DNA from: Pseudomonas sp. MPC6
Lineage (GTDB): Bacteria > Pseudomonadota > Gammaproteobacteria > Pseudomonadales > Pseudomonadaceae
DNA: 64,000 nucleotides
Direction of reading: 5' to 3'
Assembly: GCF_006094435.1 (NCBI RefSeq)
Contig: NZ_CP034783.1
Coordinates: 5,669,001-5,733,000, forward strand
Part shown: one piece after another, positions 1 to 8,148 of the stretch
Position numbering within the stretch: position 1 is the first letter of the stretch
How the letters are laid out: each line of letters begins with the position of its first letter
Program-made: the position numbers and the translations under genes
The notes under the pieces: model-generated
What the model saw: only the letters and a program-made list of their open reading frames with translations
The model's database searches: none
Told to the model about the DNA's origin: nothing

Positions 1-166
1 GGTCTACGCGGTCGGCCTGGTGGACTTCCTTAATGCCTCGCGGGCCAGTGGCGATATTATCGGTCGCTCCAACGAGTTCCTGATCTTCGCCGGTTTCACC
101 TACTTCATCATCAGCTTTGCCGCCTCGCAGCTGGTCAAGCGTCTGCAAAAAAGGTTCGCCGTATGA
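1..166 (+). CDS. aatM: AatM-like amino-acid ABC transporter permease (3' end)
   Basis: Only the last 54 codons are present; the gene begins outside the window. The readable frame starts at base 2 and ends in TGA at 164-166. The tail contains a hydrophobic stretch ([17 protein letters not shown]) followed by a basic end (KRLQKRFAV), as expected for the last membrane helix and cytosolic end of a polar amino-acid transporter permease. Its stop overlaps the start of the ATP-binding gene as ATGA, so the two are translationally coupled. Assignment to the acidic amino-acid (glutamate/aspartate) Aat system rests on the following aatP, aauS and aauR genes. Confidence 0.8.
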   Translation, partial: VYAVGLVDFLNASRASGDIIGRSNEFLIFAGFTYFIISFAASQLVKRLQKRFAV

Positions 167-897
167 TCTCTATCAAGAACGTCAACAAGTGGTATGGGGA
201 CTTCCAGGTACTGACTGATTGCAGCACCGAGGTCAAAAAAGGCGAGGTGATCGTGGTGTGCGGGCCGTCCGGTTCCGGCAAATCCACCTTGATCAAATGC
301 GTCAACGCCCTGGAACCGTTCCAGAAAGGCGATGTGGTGGTCGATGGCACTTCCATCGCCGACCCGAAGACCGACCTGCCGAAACTGCGCTCGCGCGTGG
401 GCATGGTGTTCCAGCATTTCGAACTGTTCCCGCACCTGAGCATCATGGACAACCTGACCATCGCGCAGGTCAAGGTGTTGGGGCGCAGCAAGGAAGAGGC
501 CTCCAAGAAAGCCCTGCAACTGCTCGAGCGCGTCGGCCTTTCGGCCCACGCCAAAAAGCACCCCGGGCAACTTTCCGGCGGCCAGCAACAGCGCGTGGCG
601 ATTGCCCGTGCGCTGGCGATGGACCCGATCGTCATGCTGTTCGACGAACCGACCTCGGCGCTCGACCCTGAAATGGTCAACGAAGTGCTGGACGTGATGG
701 TGCAACTGGCCCACGAAGGCATGACCATGATGTGCGTGACCCACGAAATGGGCTTCGCCCGCAAAGTGGCGGACCGGGTGATCTTCATGGATCAGGGCAA
801 GATCATCGAAGACTGCAAGAAAGAGGAGTTCTTCGGCGATATCAGCGCCCGCGCCGAACGGACACAGCACTTCCTCGCCAAGATTCTGCAGCACTAA
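163..897 (+). CDS. aatP: Acidic amino-acid ABC transporter ATP-binding protein
   Basis: This 244-residue cytoplasmic ATPase should power uptake of glutamate and aspartate through the AatQ/AatM permeases. Walker A (GPSGSGKST) is at residues 34-42, the signature LSGGQQQR starts near residue 137, Walker B VMLFDEP follows near 157-163, and the switch histidine lies in CVTHEM. Length and motifs are typical of the GltL/HisP/GlnQ family. The start overlaps the permease stop (ATGA). The next genes are a DctB-type sensor kinase and a sigma-54 regulator, the arrangement of the P. putida aatJQMP-aauSR locus, which supports the acidic amino-acid substrate; the sequence alone would only say polar amino acid. 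Confidence 0.93.
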   Translation: MISIKNVNKWYGDFQVLTDCSTEVKKGEVIVVCGPSGSGKSTLIKCVNALEPFQKGDVVVDGTSIADPKTDLPKLRSRVGMVFQHFELFPHLSIMDNLTIAQVKVLGRSKEEASKKALQLLERVGLSAHAKKHPGQLSGGQQQRVAIARALAMDPIVMLFDEPTSALDPEMVNEVLDVMVQLAHEGMTMMCVTHEMGFARKVADRVIFMDQGKIIEDCKKEEFFGDISARAERTQHFLAKILQH

Positions 898-916
898 GAA
901 GAGCACCGCTCCCCCC

Positions 917-1073
917 TGCAGGAGCTGGCTTGCCAGCGAAGAGGCCCTTCCATTCGACATCATTGTTGTCTGAAAGGACGCCTTCGCCAGCAAGCCGGCT
1001 CCTACAAAAGCGAAAGCGGTCTGTCTGACACTCCGCGTCGTCTGCCTCGCCAGCAAGCCGGTTCCTACAGGGG
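917..1073. repeat. REP palindrome pair plus a third half-element
   Basis: A forward REP arm (GGAGCTGGCTTGCCAGCGAAG, from 920) and an inverted arm (CTTCGCCAGCAAGCCGGCTCC, ending about 1002) form a REP doublet. A further inverted half (CTCGCCAGCAAGCCGGTTCC) lies at 1046-1065. The block fills most of the gap between aatP and aauS, where it may protect or attenuate the aat transcript (inference). Confidence 0.85.
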
Positions 1074-1119
1074 CCGGTGGTGGCTAACGATCAAGTGTTG
1101 TGGTTGACCCAAGGCATCT

Positions 1120-3024
1120 GTGATGAAATGCGACCCCACTCTTTACCGCGCCGCGCCGCCATCACTCGTCGTGAAACCTCGTCTGATTCGCCACCTGTTC
1201 CTGCCGCCGCTGGTCATCGCCTTGATGATCGGATTGGGTTACCTCGGCTTCTGGATCAGCGAGCACTATGGGATACGCAGCCTCAGCGAGAATGGCCAGC
1301 GTCAGCTGGAACTGCACGCCCGCGCCGTCGAGAGCGAGATCAGCAAGTACACCTACCTGCCCAGCCTGCTGGAACTCGAATCCAGTGTTTCCAGGCTGCT
1401 GGACGACCCGTCACCGGAACACCGGCAGACGGTCAATGAATACCTCGAAGGCCTGAACCGGCGCAGCCGCAGTCGGGCCATCTACGTGATGGACACCACC
1501 GGCCGCGTCATGGCCACCAGCAACTGGCGCGACGTCGACAGTTACCTGGGCGAAGACCTGTCCTTTCGCGCCTACTTCCAGAACGCCGTTCGTGGCGAGT
1601 CGGGACGCTTCTATGGCATCGGCAGCACCAACGGCGAGCCCGGTTATTACCTGGCCCATGGCCTGGAAGAACGCGGCAAGATCATCGGCGTGGCGGTGGT
1701 CAAGGTCCGCCTCGAAGCCATGGAAGAACGTTGGCAGCGGGCACGCCTGGAGGCCTTCGTCAGCGACGAGAATGGCATCATCATTCTGTCCAGCGATCCG
1801 GCGCGGCGCCTGAAATCGGTGATACCGCTCAGCGAAGAGACCAAGGAAAAACTGGCCCGCAGCCTGCAGTACTACTGGTTCCCGCTGAACGAACTGCAAC
1901 CGCTGGCCCGGGAAAAACTGGCTGAAGGCGAGGAAAAACTGACCTTCCCGGCCAACAGCGAGCTGGAGTCCGAAGAAGAAAACATCAGCTACCTGTCGCA
2001 AACCCGACCGCTGAGCGACACCCCATGGCATTTCACCCTGCTCACCCCCCTCCAGGATTTGCGGCGTGAAGCGATCAATCAGGGGATTCTGGTGGCAGTG
2101 GCGTTTGCCCTGGTGGCGTTCCTGCTGATCGCCTGGAACGAGCGGCGCAAAGTGATCGCCACCCGCCTCGCCGCCCGGGAAGCCTTGCAGGAAGCCAACA
2201 ATCAACTGGAGCGTCGGATTACCGAACGCACCACCGACCTGCGCGCCAGCAACGAACGGCTCAAGGGCCAGATTCGCGAACGCCGGATGGCCGAAGAGAC
2301 CTTGCGCCGCGCCCAGGATGAACTGGTGCAGGCCGGCAAACTCGCCGCCATTGGCCAGATGTCCACCAGCATCGCCCATGAACTGAACCAGCCGCTCGCC
2401 GCCCTGCGGACCTTGTCCGGCAACACCGTACGGTTTCTCGAGCGCGGTCAGCTGGACGTCGCCAGCACCAACCTCAAGACCATCAACGAACTGATCGACC
2501 GCATGGGCCGGATTACCGCCAGCCTGCGCTCCTTCGCCCGACGTGGCGACGACAAAGGCCAGGCCAGCCTCGGCAAGGCTGTCGACGCGGCGTTGCAACT
2601 GCTTGGCAGTCGCGTGGAAAGCGCGCACCTGCAATTGCATCGCGATATCGCCGATGTGCAGGTGCAGATCGACCAGACCCGACTGGAACAGATCCTGGTC
2701 AACCTGATAGGCAATGCCCTCGATGCGATGCAGGCCCAACCGTTGCCGCAATTGTGGCTCGAAGGCGAGGTGTTCGACGGCAAGTATCGCCTGCGTGTGC
2801 GCGATAATGGCCATGGCATCGACGTCGAGACGCGCAAGCATCTGTTCGAACCGTTCTTCACCACCAAACCCGGCGAACAGGGCCTGGGCCTCGGCCTGAC
2901 GCTGTCGGCGAGCCTGGCCGCGGCCACCGGCGGCCACCTGGGCGTCGAACACCCGGCCAGCGGTGGTACCTCCTTCGTCCTCAGTTTACCGTTGGTAAGC
3001 CCCCTTCACGCCGAGCCAATATGA
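1120..3024 (+). CDS. aauS: AauS sensor histidine kinase (DctB-type)
   Basis: This 634-residue inner-membrane kinase is the likely sensor for acidic amino acids. A first membrane helix is near residues 27-46, a periplasmic Cache-like sensor spans about 50-310, and a second helix is near 321-339. A coiled linker (350-405) is followed by the dimerisation domain with phospho-acceptor His420 in SIAHELNQPL. The ATPase domain has an N box (LVNLIGNALDAM), G1 (RDNGHGID), F box (LFEPFFTTKP) and G2 (GLGLGL). The start is GTG at 1120 or the adjacent ATG at 1123, behind a weak AAGG at 1110-1113. The stop overlaps the regulator start (ATGA). Family is certain; the ligand is inferred from synteny with P. 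putida aauSR. Confidence 0.9.
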   Translation: MMKCDPTLYRAAPPSLVVKPRLIRHLFLPPLVIALMIGLGYLGFWISEHYGIRSLSENGQRQLELHARAVESEISKYTYLPSLLELESSVSRLLDDPSPEHRQTVNEYLEGLNRRSRSRAIYVMDTTGRVMATSNWRDVDSYLGEDLSFRAYFQNAVRGESGRFYGIGSTNGEPGYYLAHGLEERGKIIGVAVVKVRLEAMEERWQRARLEAFVSDENGIIILSSDPARRLKSVIPLSEETKEKLARSLQYYWFPLNELQPLAREKLAEGEEKLTFPANSELESEEENISYLSQTRPLSDTPWHFTLLTPLQDLRREAINQGILVAVAFALVAFLLIAWNERRKVIATRLAAREALQEANNQLERRITERTTDLRASNERLKGQIRERRMAEETLRRAQDELVQAGKLAAIGQMSTSIAHELNQPLAALRTLSGNTVRFLERGQLDVASTNLKTINELIDRMGRITASLRSFARRGDDKGQASLGKAVDAALQLLGSRVESAHLQLHRDIADVQVQIDQTRLEQILVNLIGNALDAMQAQPLPQLWLEGEVFDGKYRLRVRDNGHGIDVETRKHLFEPFFTTKPGEQGLGLGLTLSASLAAATGGHLGVEHPASGGTSFVLSLPLVSPLHAEPI

Positions 3025-4349
3025 ACAACGACCTTAGTGTGCTGATCGTCGAAGACGACCCCCATGTGCTGCTCGGCTGCCAACAGGCGCTGACCCTGGA
3101 AGACATTCCCTGCGTGGGCGTGGGCAGCGCCGAAGAAGCACTGGAGCGTGTCGGCAATAACTTTGCCGGGATCGTCATCAGCGACATCCGCCTGCCGGGC
3201 ATTGACGGCATGGAACTGCTGACCCGGCTCAAGGCCCGTGATCGCAGCCTGCCCGTGGTGCTGATCACCGGTCACGGCGACATCTCCATGGCCGTCGGCG
3301 CCATGCAAAAAGGCGCCTACGACTTCATGGAGAAACCCTTCTCTCCCGAACGCCTGGTGGAGGTCGCCCGTCGTGCGCTGGAACAACGCAGCCTGGCGCG
3401 GGAAGTCTCGTCGCTTCGCCGGCAACTGGCCGAACGGGACTCCCTGGAAGGCCGCATCATCGGCCGCTCGCCGGCCATGCAGAACCTGCGGGAACTGATC
3501 GCCAACGTCGCCGATACCTCGGCCAACGTGTTGATCGAAGGCGAAACCGGTACCGGCAAGGAATTGGTTGCGCGCTGCCTGCATGATTTCAGTCGTCGCC
3601 ATACCCGACAATTCGTCGCATTGAACTGCGGCGGCCTGCCGGAAAACCTGTTCGAAAGCGAAATATTCGGCCATGAAGCCAACGCGTTTACCGGTGCCGG
3701 CAAACGGCGGATCGGCAAGATCGAACACGCCGACGGTGGCACGCTGTTCCTCGACGAAGTGGAAAGCATGCCCCTGCCCTTGCAGATCAAACTGCTGCGG
3801 GTGCTGCAGGAACGCACCCTCGAACGTCTCGGTTCGAACCAGAGCGTGGCGGTGGATTGCCGGGTGATCGCGGCGACCAAGTCCGACCTGGACGAATCGA
3901 GCAAGGCCGGGGAATTTCGCAGCGACCTGTATTACCGCCTGAACGTGGTGACCCTGGAATTGCCACCGCTGCGCGAGCGCCGTGAAGACATCCTGCAACT
4001 GTTCGAACACTTCCTGCAGCAGTCGTCCCTGCGCTTCGACCGCGCGGTGCCGGAGCTGGACAACCAGACCCTGTCGAACCTGATGAGTCACGACTGGCCA
4101 GGCAACGTGCGTGAACTGCGCAACGTCGCCGAACGTTTCGCCCTCGGTCTGCCGGCCTTCAAGAAATCCGGCACCAACGGCAACAATCAGGGCCTGGCCT
4201 TCGCCGAAGCGGTGGAAGCCTTCGAGCGCAACCTGCTCGGCGACGCCTTGCAACGCAGCGGCGGCAACCTGACCCAGGCCAGCCACGAACTGGGAATGGC
4301 CAAGACCACGCTGTTCGACAAGGTCAAGAAGTATGGGTTGAGTCACTGA
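3021..4349 (+). CDS. aauR: AauR sigma-54-dependent response regulator
   Basis: This 442-residue regulator has a receiver domain (phospho-acceptor Asp55 in IVISDIRLPG), a sigma-54 AAA+ domain and a Fis-type helix-turn-helix end. Walker A GETGTGK is at 174-180 and Walker B TLFLDE at 241-246. The DNA-binding end contains GGNLTQASHELGMAKTTLFD. It is coupled to aauS by an ATGA overlap, and by analogy with P. putida should activate the aat transporter promoter with RpoN. One oddity is that the sigma-54 contact loop reads NAFTGA (221-226) rather than the usual GAFTGA. No further gene follows in the operon; a REP array begins four bases after the stop codon. Confidence 0.93.
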   Translation: MNNDLSVLIVEDDPHVLLGCQQALTLEDIPCVGVGSAEEALERVGNNFAGIVISDIRLPGIDGMELLTRLKARDRSLPVVLITGHGDISMAVGAMQKGAYDFMEKPFSPERLVEVARRALEQRSLAREVSSLRRQLAERDSLEGRIIGRSPAMQNLRELIANVADTSANVLIEGETGTGKELVARCLHDFSRRHTRQFVALNCGGLPENLFESEIFGHEANAFTGAGKRRIGKIEHADGGTLFLDEVESMPLPLQIKLLRVLQERTLERLGSNQSVAVDCRVIAATKSDLDESSKAGEFRSDLYYRLNVVTLELPPLRERREDILQLFEHFLQQSSLRFDRAVPELDNQTLSNLMSHDWPGNVRELRNVAERFALGLPAFKKSGTNGNNQGLAFAEAVEAFERNLLGDALQRSGGNLTQASHELGMAKTTLFDKVKKYGLSH

Positions 4350-4352
4350 GGG

Positions 4353-4907
4353 ATCGGGGTGTACACCAATCCTGTGCCCAGCGAAATCCAAATGTAGGAG
4401 CTGGCTTGCCAGCGAAGGGGCCGGCACATCCAGCATCAATGTCGCCTGACACGCCGCCTTCGCTGGCAAGCCAGCTCCTACAGGTAATCGGGGTGTACAC
4501 CAATCCTGTACTCGGCGAAGTCCAAATGTAGGAGCTGGCTTGCCAGCGAAGGGGCCGGCACATCCAGCATCAATGTCGCCTGACACGCCGCCTTCGCTGG
4601 CAAGCCAGCTCCTACAGGTAATCGGGGTGTACACCAATCCTGTGCCCGGCGAAATCCAACTGTAGGAGCTGGCTTGCCAGCGAAGGGGCCGGCACATCCA
4701 GCATCAATGTCGCCTGACACGCCGCCTTCGCTGGCAAGCCAGCTCCTACAGGTAATCGGGGTGTACACCAATCCTGTGCCCGGCGAAATCCAACTGTAGG
4801 AGCTGGCTTGCCAGCGAAGGGGCCGGCACATCCAGCATCGATGTCGCCTGACACGCCGCCTTCGCTGGCAAGCCAGCTCCTACAGGTAATCAGGGTGTAC
4901 ACCAATC
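4353..4907. repeat. Tandem array of 134-bp REP-containing units
   Basis: Four complete units start at 4353, 4487, 4621 and 4755, with a period of exactly 134 bases and very few mismatches. A fifth starts at 4889 and is cut after 19 bases by the IS66 insertion at 4908; the rest of it reappears at 8032. Each unit holds a forward REP arm (GTAGGAGCTGGCTTGCCAGC), a spacer containing CCGGCACATCCAGCATCAATG, and the inverted arm, so every unit can fold into a long hairpin. Unequal crossing-over between units is the likely origin. No gene is seen in it. Confidence 0.95.
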
Positions 4908-4921
4908 GTATGCGTCCGGCC
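4900..4921. repeat. Left target duplication and left inverted repeat of the IS66 element
   Basis: CACCAATC at 4900-4907 is the left copy of the 8-bp target duplication; the same octamer is at 8024-8031. The element then begins GTATGCGTCCGGCC (4908-4921). The complement of the other end begins GTAAGCGGATGGCG, matching GTA.GCG...GGC. Eight-base duplications and GTAAGCG-like ends are typical of IS66. Confidence 0.9.
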
Positions 4922-4954
4922 AAGTCATCTACCCAGCCTCGCAAGGCCAAGACA

Positions 4955-4985
4955 TGGTGCCCACTTAAAATTTAAGTGGGCACCA
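4955..4985. promoter_or_regulatory. 31-bp perfect palindrome upstream of tnpA
   Basis: Two 15-base arms, TGGTGCCCACTTAAA and its exact reverse complement, flank a single central A. It sits 47 bases inside the left end and 26 bases before the tnpA start. It may be a transcription terminator or stem-loop that insulates the element from outside promoters, or a binding site for an IS protein. No matching palindrome was seen at the right end. Confidence 0.7.
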
Positions 4986-5011
4986 GTTCTAGCCTTTTAA
5001 GCGGGTATTTC

Positions 5012-5344
5012 ATGCAGCCAACACGCCGTTCCTATTCAAAATCCTTCAAGGCCCAGGTCATTCAAGAGTGTGCCCAGCCCGGCGCTTCTATTGCCAGCAT
5101 CGCACTCGGCCATAGCCTCAACGCAAACCTCGTCCACAAATGGATTCGGATGCACGCGCAGAAAAGCATCGCGCTGCAACCTCCATTTATTCCGTTACCC
5201 ATGCAGTTGGGCGGAGCAAGTTCGCAAGCTACATCGTCGAATATCTGCGTTGAGATCCAGCACCCGCGCGGCACCGTCAAAGTGAACTGGCCTACCGAAA
5301 ATGCTGCTGCCTGCGCGACCTTTCTTCGAGACCTGCTGCGATGA
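5012..5344 (+). CDS. tnpA: IS66 accessory protein TnpA
   Basis: This 110-residue protein has the IS3/IS66 OrfA-type helix-turn-helix (RRSYSKSFKAQVIQE near the N terminus, then HSLNANLVHKWIR). TnpA is needed for IS66 transposition, probably through DNA binding. The ATG at 5012 is preferred because the alternative GTG at 4976 lies inside the palindrome. The stop overlaps the tnpB start (ATGA), as is usual in IS66. The C-terminal half (VEIQHPRGTVKVNWP) is the usual small conserved tail. Confidence 0.9.
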   Translation: MQPTRRSYSKSFKAQVIQECAQPGASIASIALGHSLNANLVHKWIRMHAQKSIALQPPFIPLPMQLGGASSQATSSNICVEIQHPRGTVKVNWPTENAAACATFLRDLLR

Positions 5345-5676
5345 TCCGCATCGACTTCATCTGGCTCGCTACCGAGCCGATGGACATGCGAGCGGGCACA
5401 GAAACCGCGTTGGCCAGGGTGATCGCGGTGTTCGGTGCGGCGAAGCCGCACTGTGCTTATGTATTTGCCAACCGCCGCGCTACTCGCATAAAAGTTCTGG
5501 TACATGACGGCTTCGGTATCTGGCTGGCTGCTCGTCGGTTGAACCAGGGAAAATTCCACTGGCCAAGCATTCGTCATGGAGCTGAAATGCAGTTGGACAC
5601 CGAGCAACTCCAAGCTCTGGTAGTGGGCCTGCCATGGCAACGTGCGGGTTGCGGCGGCGCGATCACACTGCTTTAA
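5341..5676 (+). CDS. tnpB: IS66 accessory protein TnpB
   Basis: This 111-residue protein belongs to the IS66 Orf2 (TnpB) family. Recognisable parts are the start MIRIDFIWLATEPMDMRAG, a central VFANRRATRIKVLVHDGFGIWLAARRL-like core, and the closing block after HWPS. The family is required for transposition, but its biochemical role is not settled. It overlaps tnpA by four bases and is followed 61 bases later by tnpC, so the three are probably co-transcribed. Length and motifs are normal, with no sign of damage. Confidence 0.92.
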   Translation: MIRIDFIWLATEPMDMRAGTETALARVIAVFGAAKPHCAYVFANRRATRIKVLVHDGFGIWLAARRLNQGKFHWPSIRHGAEMQLDTEQLQALVVGLPWQRAGCGGAITLL

Positions 5677-5737
5677 CGGCTGCCATTAGCCTATCGGTCT
5701 ATCGCCGCGAACTGCCTGCTCTGGCAAAATCCGCAGC

Positions 5738-7273
5738 ATGACTTCTTCGCCCAATCTCGACCAAATGTCCTCCGACCAACTGCGTGCCTTGGCAGCGCAG
5801 TTGCTGTCGCAAGTCGACACCATGGGCAAGAAGATCAACCGCGACCAAACGGTGATCGAGAAACTGACTCACGAGATCGCGCAGCTCAAGCGATTGAAGT
5901 TTGCCAAGCGCAGCGAGCAGATGAATCCCGAGCAGGCCAGCCTGCTCGATGACCTGATCGATACCGATATCGCGGCGATTGAAGCAGAGCTTCAGGCGTT
6001 GCAAACATTGCCAGCGGCGACGGAGAAAAAGCAAAAGCCCAAGCGCACTGCATTGCCGGCAGAGTTTCCACGCACGTTGATCCATCACGAACCGGACAAT
6101 ACTCACTGCCAATGCGGCTGCGCACTCAAGCGCATCGGTGAAGATGTCAGCGAAAAGTTGGACTACACGCCCGGCGTATTTACCGTCGAACGCCATATCC
6201 GTGGCAAGTGGGTCTGTGATGACTGTGAAACACTGATCCAGGCGCCGGTTCCGGTGCAGGTCATTGATAAGGGCATCCCGACCGCTGGGCTGCTTGCTCA
6301 CGTCATGATCGCCAAGTTTGCCGACCATCTTCCGCTTTACCGCCAGGAGTCGATTTTCGGACGAGCTGGCTTGGCCATTCCACGTTCAACCTTGGCCCAA
6401 TGGGTTGGCATGACAGGCGTACAGTTGCAGCCTCTGGTCGATGCGTTGCGTGATGTGGTGCTTGGACAGCAGGTCATCCATGCCGATGAAACACCTGTGC
6501 AGATGCTCACGCCGGGTGCGAAGAAAACCCACCGTTCCTATGTTTGGGCCTACGCCACCAGCCAGTTCTCGGACTTGGCGGCGGTCGTTTACGACTTCAG
6601 CCCCAGCCGTGCCGGAGAGCATGCCCGCAACTTCCTGCAAGACTGGAAGGGCAAGCTGGTCTGTGATGATTTTGGCGGTTACAAGGCAAGTTTCGAACTT
6701 GGCGTTACCGAAATCGGCTGCATGGCCCATGCGCGGCGCAAGTTCTTTGAATTACATGCCACCAACAAGAGCCAGCTCGCCGAGCAGGCGCTGCGCTATA
6801 TCCAACTGCTGTACGAAATCGAAAGTGAAATCCGCGACCTGGAGCCGGATTTACGACGCCGAGTACGGCAGGAAAAAGCCGTGCCGGTGATGTCTGCGCT
6901 GCATGCCTGGATGATCGCCCAGCGTGACCTTGTGCCCGAAGGTTCGGCTATCAGCAGAGCGCTGGATTACAGCCTGAAACGCTGGGCAGCGCTGTCGCGC
7001 TACCTCGACGACGGAGCCGTACCCATTGACAACAATTGGGCCGAGAATCAAATCCGGCCATGGGCTCTTGGACGTAAGAACTGGCTCTTTGCAGGGTCGC
7101 TACGTAGCGGAAAACGGGCGGCGGCGATCATGAGTAAGATCCAATCTGCGCGGCTCAACGGGCATGATCCGTATGCTTATTTGAAGGACGTTCTTACACG
7201 CCTGCCGACGCAGCGGGCGAGCGAGATCGAGCAACTGCTGCCGCATCAGTGGGTGGCGGCAGAAACCACGTAA
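5738..7273 (+). CDS. tnpC: IS66 transposase TnpC (DDE)
   Basis: This 511-residue transposase carries an N-terminal coiled region, a zinc-finger segment (HCQCGC then WVCDDCE) and a DDE catalytic core. Candidate catalytic residues are Asp250 (HADETPVQML), Asp310 or Asp311 (VCDDFGGY) and Glu436 (NWAENQIRPWALGRKNW). A short C-terminal IS66 tail region (KIQSARLNGHDPYAYLKDVL) follows. Length is normal and there is no internal stop, so the enzyme is probably functional. It is the third gene of the element; the passenger kinase-like gene starts 55 bases after its stop. Confidence 0.95.
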   Translation: MTSSPNLDQMSSDQLRALAAQLLSQVDTMGKKINRDQTVIEKLTHEIAQLKRLKFAKRSEQMNPEQASLLDDLIDTDIAAIEAELQALQTLPAATEKKQKPKRTALPAEFPRTLIHHEPDNTHCQCGCALKRIGEDVSEKLDYTPGVFTVERHIRGKWVCDDCETLIQAPVPVQVIDKGIPTAGLLAHVMIAKFADHLPLYRQESIFGRAGLAIPRSTLAQWVGMTGVQLQPLVDALRDVVLGQQVIHADETPVQMLTPGAKKTHRSYVWAYATSQFSDLAAVVYDFSPSRAGEHARNFLQDWKGKLVCDDFGGYKASFELGVTEIGCMAHARRKFFELHATNKSQLAEQALRYIQLLYEIESEIRDLEPDLRRRVRQEKAVPVMSALHAWMIAQRDLVPEGSAISRALDYSLKRWAALSRYLDDGAVPIDNNWAENQIRPWALGRKNWLFAGSLRSGKRAAAIMSKIQSARLNGHDPYAYLKDVLTRLPTQRASEIEQLLPHQWVAAETT

Positions 7274-7328
7274 GCCCTGATGATTTGGGACTTGCAAGGA
7301 TGGCGCAATTAACGGAGTAGTCAAAACG

Positions 7329-7946
7329 ATGATTTTGGTTGTTGAAGGAATCAGCGCCAGCGGGAAAACGACTTGGTGCGCTAAGCATGGAGGGCAACAT
7401 GTCATTCCTGAAAACGGCCGTTTTGAAAACGAGCCGGATCGGATAAAAGATCCAGTCGGAGCAGCAACTTTTTGGGCAGAGAGGAACGTGGATCGCTGGC
7501 AAAAAGCGTTGGCTATGGAAGACATTTCTTCGTGGGCTTTGTGTGACAGTGACCCTCTCAAGCTCCACTACATTTGGAGCCTTTGGCAGATCGGCGAGAC
7601 GAGCGAACACAACTGGCGAATAGAGTTGGACGCCACAAGAGAAACAATCGCACAAGGACGTATTGGCTTTGCTGACTGTTACATTGTTGGCCGCATAGAT
7701 CCTCAGCTCGCGCGAGAGCGAGCCAAAGCAGACACCACCCGCCGACGGAGTGGATTCGAGCTACACGTGCGCCTCCAACAAGCTCTGCTGACCTGGTACT
7801 CAGCTATGGATGAAGTGCTTCCCGGCAGAGTGCGATTCGGGTTTCCTTCAGAAATGCCAACCTTGAAAAGCCTTGATGGAAGATATGCGGTGGTGGCCTT
7901 TGATCAAATGATCGCATCGCTCCCACGACCTACTCACACCTCTTAG
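7329..7946 (+). CDS. P-loop nucleotide/nucleoside kinase-like passenger protein
   Basis: This 205-residue cytoplasmic protein lies inside the IS66 element, behind a good ribosome site (ACGGAG at 7311-7316). Its N terminus MILVVEGISASGKTTW is a P-loop (Walker A GISASGKTT, residues 7-15) of the thymidylate/nucleoside kinase type. The segment DPQLARERAKADTTRRRS is arginine-rich, like the lid region of small-molecule kinases. No transposase, toxin or resistance-enzyme signature was recognised, so the substrate is unknown. Base composition is slightly less GC-rich than the surrounding chromosome. Alternatives include an antibiotic phosphotransferase-like enzyme or a nucleotide-pool kinase; the sequence alone does not decide. 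Confidence 0.8.
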   Translation: MILVVEGISASGKTTWCAKHGGQHVIPENGRFENEPDRIKDPVGAATFWAERNVDRWQKALAMEDISSWALCDSDPLKLHYIWSLWQIGETSEHNWRIELDATRETIAQGRIGFADCYIVGRIDPQLARERAKADTTRRRSGFELHVRLQQALLTWYSAMDEVLPGRVRFGFPSEMPTLKSLDGRYAVVAFDQMIASLPRPTHTS

Positions 7947-8009
7947 CGAGACGGAGCCTTATATAGCAGTTGGAAGCGGATCGATGTGAGGGCGAAGTAA
8001 AGATGTGTT

Positions 8010-8031
8010 CGCCATCCGCTTACCACCAATC
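8010..8031. repeat. Right inverted repeat and right target duplication of the IS66 element
   Basis: The element ends CGCCATCCGCTTAC at 8010-8023, whose complement GTAAGCGGATGGCG pairs with the left end. CACCAATC (8024-8031) repeats the octamer at 4900-4907. Confidence 0.9.
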
Positions 8032-8146
8032 CTGTGCCCGGCGAAATCCAACTGTAGGAGCTGGCTTGCCAGCGAAGGGGCCGGCACATCCAGCATCAAT
8101 GTCGCCTGACACGCCGCCTTCGCTGGCAAGCCAGCTCCGACAGGGG
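8032..8146. repeat. Remainder of the fifth 134-bp REP unit
   Basis: From CTGTGCCCGGCG onward this is the continuation of the unit interrupted at 4907, with forward and inverted REP arms and the same spacer. It ends with CTCCGACAGGGGGG, directly before the stop of the hydrolase gene on the other strand. Confidence 0.95.
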
Positions 8147-8148
8147 GG

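Larger units (their letters stand above)
4908..8023 (+). mobile_element. IS66-family insertion sequence with a passenger gene
   Basis: The element is 3,116 bp. It encodes the three standard IS66 proteins in order (tnpA, tnpB, tnpC) plus a fourth gene for a P-loop kinase-like protein, all on the plus strand. The ends were set by an 8-bp direct repeat CACCAATC on both sides and by matching imperfect inverted repeats. Removing 4908-8023 and one octamer copy restores an intact 134-bp REP unit (CACCAATCCTGTGCCCGGCG), which independently proves the boundaries. All three transposase genes look intact, so the element may be active. An ordinary three-gene IS66 member is roughly 2.5 kb; the passenger accounts for the extra length. 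Confidence 0.93.

Noticed and set aside
4324..4950. Open frames on the minus strand with repeated segments
   Set aside because: They are translations of the 134-bp REP array and carry no protein signature.
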